From: Gryllotalpicola protaetiae
GTDB taxonomy: Bacteria; Actinomycetota; Actinomycetes; Actinomycetales; Microbacteriaceae
Assembly (NCBI RefSeq): GCF_003627055.1
Contig: NZ_CP032624.1
Location: forward strand, 2,046,001 to 2,110,000
DNA length: 64,000 bases
Direction: 5' to 3'
Program-made: the position numbers and the translations under genes
Shown here: positions 58,792 to 64,000 of the stretch, in pieces
Layout of the letters: every line of letters starts with the position of its first letter
Numbering within the stretch: the stretch's first letter is position 1
Notes under the pieces: generated by a model
What the model saw: only the letters and a program-made list of their open reading frames with translations
What the model was told of the DNA's origin: nothing
Databases searched by the model: none

Positions 58792-61700
58792 ATGTCAGAC
58801 CCATTTAGCGGAGCCATGATGGACACGCTGCTTGGCAAGCTCTTGGAGCTAGTTGGTCGGCTGCTCCGCAAACTCTCGTTCACCTGGAGAGTCGCGCACC
58901 AGGTACAAGTGACCGCGGCCGAAGATGGATACGCAGTGTCGGCAACGGCGCTGCGAGCTGTCTTGCGCGAGCGAGCGGTAAGGGCGGCGGTCAAGCGGCG
59001 GAAACCAGGCGACATCGTCCGGGCCAAGCACCGTTTGGCAACCGTGAGAGCTATCCACGCGGATGGCTCTCGGCTCTCGAGCGACAAGCTTTTCGAACTG
59101 AGCCGCACGGCGTATCTGGGTGCATCTGAACAAGCTGAGCGAGACCTCGGCATTCGAGACGAGATGACGAGCGGTTTCGCCGCGCTCACTCTGGATGGCG
59201 GGGCGCGCGAGCCGTTGTGGCAAGCCAACTTGGCCAGAATCTCACCGCCTCTCGCAGCGGACCTTTCGGTGCTACGCCGCGTCCTCGGCGATCCGGTCGA
59301 CAAGCTTCTCCACCTGCTTGTCAACTCCCCGAATCGAAGCGAGCAACTATCCGCATGGACTGCTGCCCGACCCGAGTGGTTACCATTCGAGGGATCTCTG
59401 CTCGGATGGCTTGGCGAACTGTCAGTGGAGATCGGCGCAGCGGCTGCGGCGCGGCACTGGTTTCAGGCCGCGGTCTCGGCTGGTGCGGCGCCGACAGAAT
59501 ATTGGCGCGCGCGACTCCTGTTGGTCGAGTCCTCCAAGACCGACCAGGAGAAGCTCGCCTCGGTCGCCGATATTGTGACGCATCCACTTTTGGCGGCGCT
59601 CACGACCGGCCGACTCGAAGACCGAATTGAATACCTGCGAGAATGGGACACAAGATCTCAGATGCAGGCGAGCCTGCGGGCAGCCTTGATCGTCGATTGC
59701 TTGGCGGATCTGCGCAACTTCGATGAGGCGATCCATTACGGCACCACGGCGTATCGCGAGGAATCCTTCGGTGGCGCGGGTATCAATGCCGTTGAGGCAT
59801 ACATCCGCCGTAGCGGATACCATCACGGATCGCATGCGCCGGACCTAACTTCGGCACTGTCTCTCGCCCTCGAGATTCGGAATGCGCGCCGACGCTGGGG
59901 ACTCACAGCTGGCACTGCTGTCGCGAAGGCTGTGAAGGCCGCGGTAATGCTGGCCGACATCGAGCTGGCCTTTTCCCTCGCGCGACCGCCCGAGGCGACT
60001 CCGGAGGAGGCTATGCATCCGGACGTTCGACGCGAAGCGATTGTAGCGATGGGTCTGCTCGGGAACGTACCCGGTGCGAAGGACCTGGTCGACGAGAGCA
60101 CGCCTGAGTGGATTCGCCTACAAGTTGCGTCGTTCGAGGCAGAAGCATTGAACGACCAGGACGGTGCTAATGAACTGCTCGCCCGTGCGATAGACGCTGT
60201 AGACGACTGGAGCCAGAAGGCTCAGCTTGCCTTCCGTTTGGCGTCACGGGGCGTCGTGCATCCCTTTATCGACGAGCTTCGCGCTGACAACCCTGAAACC
60301 GCTGAAGAGCTTGAGATTGCCGCGGGGCTCTATGCGGGAACGCCAGGGGCCGAAGCGCGGGCCAAAGCACGCGCCATCGAAAGACCTACGATCGCCTTCT
60401 CGCTCATCACCTTCTTTGAAAAGTCAGGCCGACGGCGGGACGTCATATTTGTTGCCGAACAAGCGGCTGCGGCATGGGTGGATCCGGAACTGTGGCTGAA
60501 GGCTGCTCATACACACTTACTTGAGCGCGAGAGTCGCTTGGCCATCGACCGTGCAACTAAGGCACTCGATGCGGGAGGCGCGTCGTGGGGTAACAGGGCC
60601 GGCGCTTATCGAGTCCAGGTGGAGGCGGCAAGCTCGATAGGAGACTGGACTACCGCGCTTGCCAGCGCGCAAATGCTCCTTCGCCTAGATCCGTCATCTA
60701 CCTCGGCACAGTGGGCGGTGGTGCGGATCAGACGCAATTCCGGCGACGTTGACCAGGCCTATCTCGACTGGAAGGTCGGAAAGCCGGGCCCGAGGCCCCG
60801 GATCCCGGACGAGGCGATGACGTGGCTTGAGATGTTTCGCCTCCACGGCAGCGAAATGGCGACGCTCCGCGAGTTCTTCGAGGTCGCGAACGGCTTCGCT
60901 GAGAACTCTGACGTGCGCAACATGGCACTCGGCGCGTTACTGTCTGCTCCGATCACGGAGCCCGTGGAGGAGCTGAACTTCAATGCGTTGCTACAGCGGT
61001 TTGAGCGCGACTATCCGGGGCAGAGTCCGGTACGCGCGCTAACTATCGAAGAGGGTGCGGACGCCACCGCGATCATTGCGGCCCTCGACGAGGCCGTCGG
61101 TACGCGCGAGAAGACTCTCAAACCTCTCGACGAAGGCATCACAAAAGGTACTCTCCCCATCGGCTTTGCGGCCCGCCCGGCCGGCAAACACGTAGCGGAG
61201 CTTCTCAATATTCGACATAAGTCCCCCCGATACGCCGGTTCTTTGAGGCCTGACGATGAGTTTCAAGCCATCGCTTTGGCGCTAAGTCTCGGCGCCGTCG
61301 TGGACGTGACAGCACTCTTCACGCTGGCACTGCTCCGGGAGGCTAACGCCGATTTGCTTATTGCGAAGTTGCCTGAGTTGACTACCGCCTCGGAACAGAT
61401 GCTCGACGCTGTGGCGGCACGGGAGGCATTCAACCGCGCCCCAGGGGGCACCTTCTTCTCGAGTACGGCGGATCGTGCCGCGACCTTTGCTCTAGCTGAC
61501 CCAATCGAGCATGACCAGCAACGGAGGACGGCCGTCCGCCTCGTCAGCCTCTTCCTGCGATCCAGCCGGCAGTCCGGTTGGCCTTACGTCACTAGTTTCG
61601 CCGAGCATATTGGTGGCGGCGCGGACGGGATATGGCTGGCATCCCTGGATCTCGCCGTAAAGACTGACCGCCCACTGTGGTGCGACGACGCCGCGACTCG

Positions 61701-62328
61701 TGCGGTTGCTCGCGAAATGGGCGCCGACACATTTGGGACGCCGGCGCTCGTTGAGTACCTGCGCCGCGATGGCACCATTCCGTCCGGGGAGGCCAATCAG
61801 CTTGATGCTGAACTGATCCATAACTGGACGATCGGCGTCGCGTATCGAAATGCCGTCATTGACGAGGTAAGTCAGATCGATCAGATGGCGCCCGAGGGTC
61901 TCGCAGCATGGATTCTCCACGGCGGCCCGGACAATGCGCTTGAGAAAGTTGACTTCGTCGTGCACGCGATGGGCGCAGTCGTCGCGCTACCGGATCAGCT
62001 CGCAGGCTGGACCGCAATCGCCTTTAAATACCTCGCGGATGTGGCTGGAAGCCCATCGGCCGTGCTCGACAATCACACCAACCTGCTGCATCGCCTTCTG
62101 CTCCAGCCCTGGCTGGGGCCATCTTCCCTTGTCTTCGTCGTCGATGCGGGGCATCGCGAAGCGGGGGCTTTATGGGGTGAGGCATTTGAACGGGGATTTC
62201 GGCTGATGTTTTCCCAGATCGCCCAACAGATCGGACACGAATCTGCAGCGAATTACGCGCTCGGCCTGGTTGCGCAACTTGAGCCTCGTGACCGCCAGTT
62301 GGCGCTTGCCGTCATTCTCAGTCCCTAG
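58792..62328 (+). CDS. Very large TPR-rich protein with C-terminal PIN-like nuclease region
   Basis: 1178 residues. About 30 N-terminal residues are amphipathic and basic. Residues about 170-760 form helical TPR-like repeats (for example HWFQAAVSAGAAPTEYW, FDEAIHYGTTAY, DWTTALASAQMLLRLDP). A segment KGTLPIGFAARPAGKHVAEL (about 783) leads to a PIN-like region (about 810-1000): Asp in GAVVDVTALF (about 838), then DRPLWCDDAATRAVAREMG (about 960) and TFGTPALVEYL. TPR-PIN proteins are predicted RNA-cutting toxins of conflict systems. No P-loop is seen. ATG at 58792 has a weak ribosome site; 58816 is possible. More A/T-rich than the relaxase gene. Confidence 0.75.
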   Translation: MSDPFSGAMMDTLLGKLLELVGRLLRKLSFTWRVAHQVQVTAAEDGYAVSATALRAVLRERAVRAAVKRRKPGDIVRAKHRLATVRAIHADGSRLSSDKLFELSRTAYLGASEQAERDLGIRDEMTSGFAALTLDGGAREPLWQANLARISPPLAADLSVLRRVLGDPVDKLLHLLVNSPNRSEQLSAWTAARPEWLPFEGSLLGWLGELSVEIGAAAAARHWFQAAVSAGAAPTEYWRARLLLVESSKTDQEKLASVADIVTHPLLAALTTGRLEDRIEYLREWDTRSQMQASLRAALIVDCLADLRNFDEAIHYGTTAYREESFGGAGINAVEAYIRRSGYHHGSHAPDLTSALSLALEIRNARRRWGLTAGTAVAKAVKAAVMLADIELAFSLARPPEATPEEAMHPDVRREAIVAMGLLGNVPGAKDLVDESTPEWIRLQVASFEAEALNDQDGANELLARAIDAVDDWSQKAQLAFRLASRGVVHPFIDELRADNPETAEELEIAAGLYAGTPGAEARAKARAIERPTIAFSLITFFEKSGRRRDVIFVAEQAAAAWVDPELWLKAAHTHLLERESRLAIDRATKALDAGGASWGNRAGAYRVQVEAASSIGDWTTALASAQMLLRLDPSSTSAQWAVVRIRRNSGDVDQAYLDWKVGKPGPRPRIPDEAMTWLEMFRLHGSEMATLREFFEVANGFAENSDVRNMALGALLSAPITEPVEELNFNALLQRFERDYPGQSPVRALTIEEGADATAIIAALDEAVGTREKTLKPLDEGITKGTLPIGFAARPAGKHVAELLNIRHKSPRYAGSLRPDDEFQAIALALSLGAVVDVTALFTLALLREANADLLIAKLPELTTASEQMLDAVAAREAFNRAPGGTFFSSTADRAATFALADPIEHDQQRRTAVRLVSLFLRSSRQSGWPYVTSFAEHIGGGADGIWLASLDLAVKTDRPLWCDDAATRAVAREMGADTFGTPALVEYLRRDGTIPSGEANQLDAELIHNWTIGVAYRNAVIDEVSQIDQMAPEGLAAWILHGGPDNALEKVDFVVHAMGAVVALPDQLAGWTAIAFKYLADVAGSPSAVLDNHTNLLHRLLLQPWLGPSSLVFVVDAGHREAGALWGEAFERGFRLMFSQIAQQIGHESAANYALGLVAQLEPRDRQLALAVILSP

Positions 62329-62736
62329 ATAACTTCCGCATTGGAAGCCTGTCGTGATTGCGGCGGGCTTCAAGCGCTCAATGCTCAAGTCCGGCGATCA
62401 CCGCGTCGAGGTTCTTGTGGCACAGACGAAGGTCGCCGACGCTATCGAGCGGGCGATACGTGCAACAGCACCCTTCTCGGATGCTATTGGAGGGTGACGG
62501 CGACGTTCGTAGTCCACCTCATGGCGGCGCCCAATTGGGAGGTGGGAAATGCGGCGTCAGCAATGTCCTGCAGGTCGACTTGACCGTACCCACTCTGCCG
62601 CCCGAAGTGGCGTCTTGTGCGGTAGCGGCCGGTCGGGGAGTCTCACCGGAGGAAGCCGACGACGGGGTCCGTGCGCGGGGCGCAACCGAGAGTGAAGCAG
62701 GTCGCGTCAATGCGGATCTATGAGAGGGGGACTACG
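62329..62736. other. Intergenic region, possible gene remnant
   Basis: About 408 bases. A 47-codon plus-strand frame from GTG 62354 to TGA 62497 (reading HRVEVLVAQTKVADAIERA) has coding-like composition but no start signal or family; it may be a fragment. Nothing else is supported. Confidence 0.35.
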
Positions 62737-63054
62737 TTGTCCGACCGGTACACGCAGCAGCAGTACTACTGCTACCCGCCGACTGTCATTGTGCAGACGC
62801 GTCCGAAGGGCCGCTCGATCTCCGGCTTCGTGCTCGGGTTCGTGTCGTTCGGGTTCGGCTGGACGCTCATCGTCCCGGTGGTCGGCCTGATCCTGTCGGG
62901 ACTTGGTCTCCAGCGAGAACCGTCAGGGAAGACGTTCGCCATTTGGGGTCTCGTTCTGAACGGACTCGCGGTGTTGGGATGGCTGATCGGCGTCATACTG
63001 ATCGTTGCCACATTTCAAGCGGCGCACGCCATCAGCTCGAGCTACGGGTACTGA
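62737..63054 (+). CDS. DUF4190-like small membrane protein
   Basis: 105 residues. A Tyr/Gln-rich cytoplasmic start (DRYTQQQYYCYPP) is followed by two membrane helices (about 31-55 and 66-92) around the charged loop LQREPSGKTFAIWG, the layout of DUF4190. A TTG start at 62737 is chosen because GAGAGGGGG lies six bases upstream; an ATG at 62710 lacks a ribosome site. Function unknown. It may be element cargo or flanking chromosome. Confidence 0.7.
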   Translation: MSDRYTQQQYYCYPPTVIVQTRPKGRSISGFVLGFVSFGFGWTLIVPVVGLILSGLGLQREPSGKTFAIWGLVLNGLAVLGWLIGVILIVATFQAAHAISSSYGY

Positions 63055-63081
63055 GCGGTCCCGTATGCGGCCTGGCGATGC

Positions 63082-63837
63082 CTATCGGTCGACCACTTTG
63101 TTCGCGTCCGGGTCGACGCCGACCGCCATCCCGCTGACGGTGTCGCGCACGGTGAACGTGTAGGAGCCCGGCGTGACGCCGTACTCGACCGACATGTACG
63201 GCGCGATCTTGGCGTATGTCGCACCGGGCGACACGACGGTGCCGTCAGGCTCGACGCTGAGCACGGAGGGAAGCATCCCGTGCGCCTTGTCGTATTGCAG
63301 AACCGCGCCGAACTCGATCGCGACGTGCACAAGGTTCGCGTGAAGCTGGTTCGTCGGGTCGACGTCGGCACCGTCGAACGGAGCGACGACCCTAGCCGCG
63401 GGCGCGGGATTGACTGGACTCGGCGGTAGCGCGACAGGTATCGCTGGTGCGGATGCTGCGTTTGCGGTCTGCAGGTTCGGCATGGTCGGCACGTGACCGG
63501 GCAGATAGAAGGCGGCAAGCGACCAGAGGCACAGGATTGTGCCGACGACGCCGAGAGTGCCGCCCACGGCCGATAGGAAGAGCCCACCGCCCGCGTGCCG
63601 GTACCGCACGGCGAGGGCGACAGCGGAGATGCCAGCGGTGGTGATGACCCACCCGGTGTAGCCCGGCCTGGAAACCGCGAGCAGAGGAAGCGCTGTCGCG
63701 ATCAGTCCGAGCAGCACAGAGACGAGGCCATTCAGCGGTCGCGGCCTGACTCGGGTCAGGGTGTACACCGGACGGCTCGTGCGCGCCGGACTCTCGTCCC
63801 AGTAGCCAGCTGGCGACCAGTCTCTCGGACCGCTCAC
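63082..63837 (-). CDS. Membrane protein of unknown function
   Basis: 251 residues. A cytoplasmic N-terminus with SPAGYWDESPAR is followed by three or four membrane helices (about 38-125), a Pro/Ala linker (about 130-150) and an extracellular domain (about 155-251) with VTPGSYTFTVRDTVSGM near the end. I recognise no family for that domain. Convergent with the DUF4190-like gene. The GC level and codon use are close to the host, so it could lie outside the element. Confidence 0.65.
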   Translation of the reverse strand: MSGPRDWSPAGYWDESPARTSRPVYTLTRVRPRPLNGLVSVLLGLIATALPLLAVSRPGYTGWVITTAGISAVALAVRYRHAGGGLFLSAVGGTLGVVGTILCLWSLAAFYLPGHVPTMPNLQTANAASAPAIPVALPPSPVNPAPAARVVAPFDGADVDPTNQLHANLVHVAIEFGAVLQYDKAHGMLPSVLSVEPDGTVVSPGATYAKIAPYMSVEYGVTPGSYTFTVRDTVSGMAVGVDPDANKVVDR

Positions 63838-64000
63838 GTCTAGTTCCCCCTCAGATCAGCCATCCACTGTCTACGGGCTGCGTCAGGAACGAGGCGACCC
63901 CCAGTGAAGGAGGCATCCGCCGCGTCACAGCCTGCACATGGCGCGTCAGCGAATCACCTCGATGGCGGCGACCCCCTGACGCCGTGCGCGCGTTCTGCGC

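Larger units (their letters stand above)
33570..64000. mobile_element. Integrative and conjugative element (left part; right end not fixed)
   Basis: Starts at a tRNA-Met 3-prime end and carries integrase, repressor, excisionase-like gene, a type IV secretion/transfer operon with VirB4- and VirD4-like ATPases, SSB, and a MobF relaxase-helicase. Cargo between these resembles phage-defence genes. All transfer functions look intact, so it may still be mobile. No duplicate of the tRNA end was found up to base 64,000; the last two membrane-protein genes could already be chromosomal. Confidence 0.82.

Noticed and set aside
62329-64000. Right attachment site (second copy of the tRNA-Met end)
   Set aside because: I scanned for pieces of the tRNA-Met T arm and acceptor end and saw none; the right end was left open.

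Overview
The window is high-GC actinobacterial DNA. Three things point to Microbacteriaceae: the frequent gcatcc/ggatgcc hexamers, many GTG starts with a -10 hexamer placed six or seven bases upstream (leaderless style), and a classical menaquinone pathway. This taxonomic call is inference; there is no rRNA in the window.

Bases 1-33,570 look like ordinary chromosome. (1) 1-4,625: a gamma-glutamylation cluster (aldehyde dehydrogenase cut by the window start, class-I glutamine amidotransferase, glutamine-synthetase-like ligase) divergent from an ethanolamine-permease-like transporter, with a palindromic operator candidate between them. (2) 4,707-19,941: nearly the whole classical menaquinone route (menC, menB, menE, menA, menD, menF, menG and a long-chain polyprenyl diphosphate synthase). 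An LCP cell-wall ligase, an oxidoreductase/TetR pair, small membrane proteins and a ferredoxin-NADP reductase are interleaved. (3) 19,992-26,887: a YajQ-family protein, tRNA-Tyr, a DUF805 protein, an inositol-monophosphatase-type enzyme, a three-gene D-amino-acid operon (D-aminoacylase-like, D-serine-dehydratase-like, RidA) and an M23 peptidase. (4) 27,023-33,248: a sugar-type ABC importer without its own ATPase, coupled to an RNase-J-like metallo-beta-lactamase protein and convergent with a GH13 alpha-glucosidase. tRNA-Thr and tRNA-Met follow.

From the 3-prime end of tRNA-Met (about 33,570) to at least the relaxase and TPR-PIN genes, and perhaps past the window end, lies an integrative and conjugative element. 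Its order is: a small left-edge module (260-aa protein, ribbon-helix-helix protein), tyrosine integrase, XRE repressor and excisionase-like gene divergent across repeated CTGT...ACAG operators, then a tightly overlapping transfer operon. That operon holds a sigma-like protein, a cell-wall hydrolase-like protein, a lipoprotein, a VirB2-like small membrane protein, a VirB6/TrbL-like protein, an SCO6880-like protein, a VirB4-like ATPase, a VirD4/TraG coupling ATPase, an HNH protein, a DUF4913 protein and SSB. The MobF relaxase-helicase lies about 8 kb further on, on the other strand. No second copy of the tRNA end was seen, so the right boundary is not fixed.

Between the SSB end and the relaxase, and again after it, sits cargo that looks like defence genes, visibly richer in A/T than its surroundings: an Mrr-type nuclease fused to a STAND NTPase, a DUF3892 protein, a helicase-associated-domain fragment, two tail-to-tail Schlafen/AlbA_2-type proteins, a decayed Mrr-like endonuclease gene (two in-frame stops and a frameshift), and a 1178-aa TPR-rich protein with a C-terminal PIN-like nuclease region. 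This defence-like cargo on a conjugative element is the most interesting part of the window.
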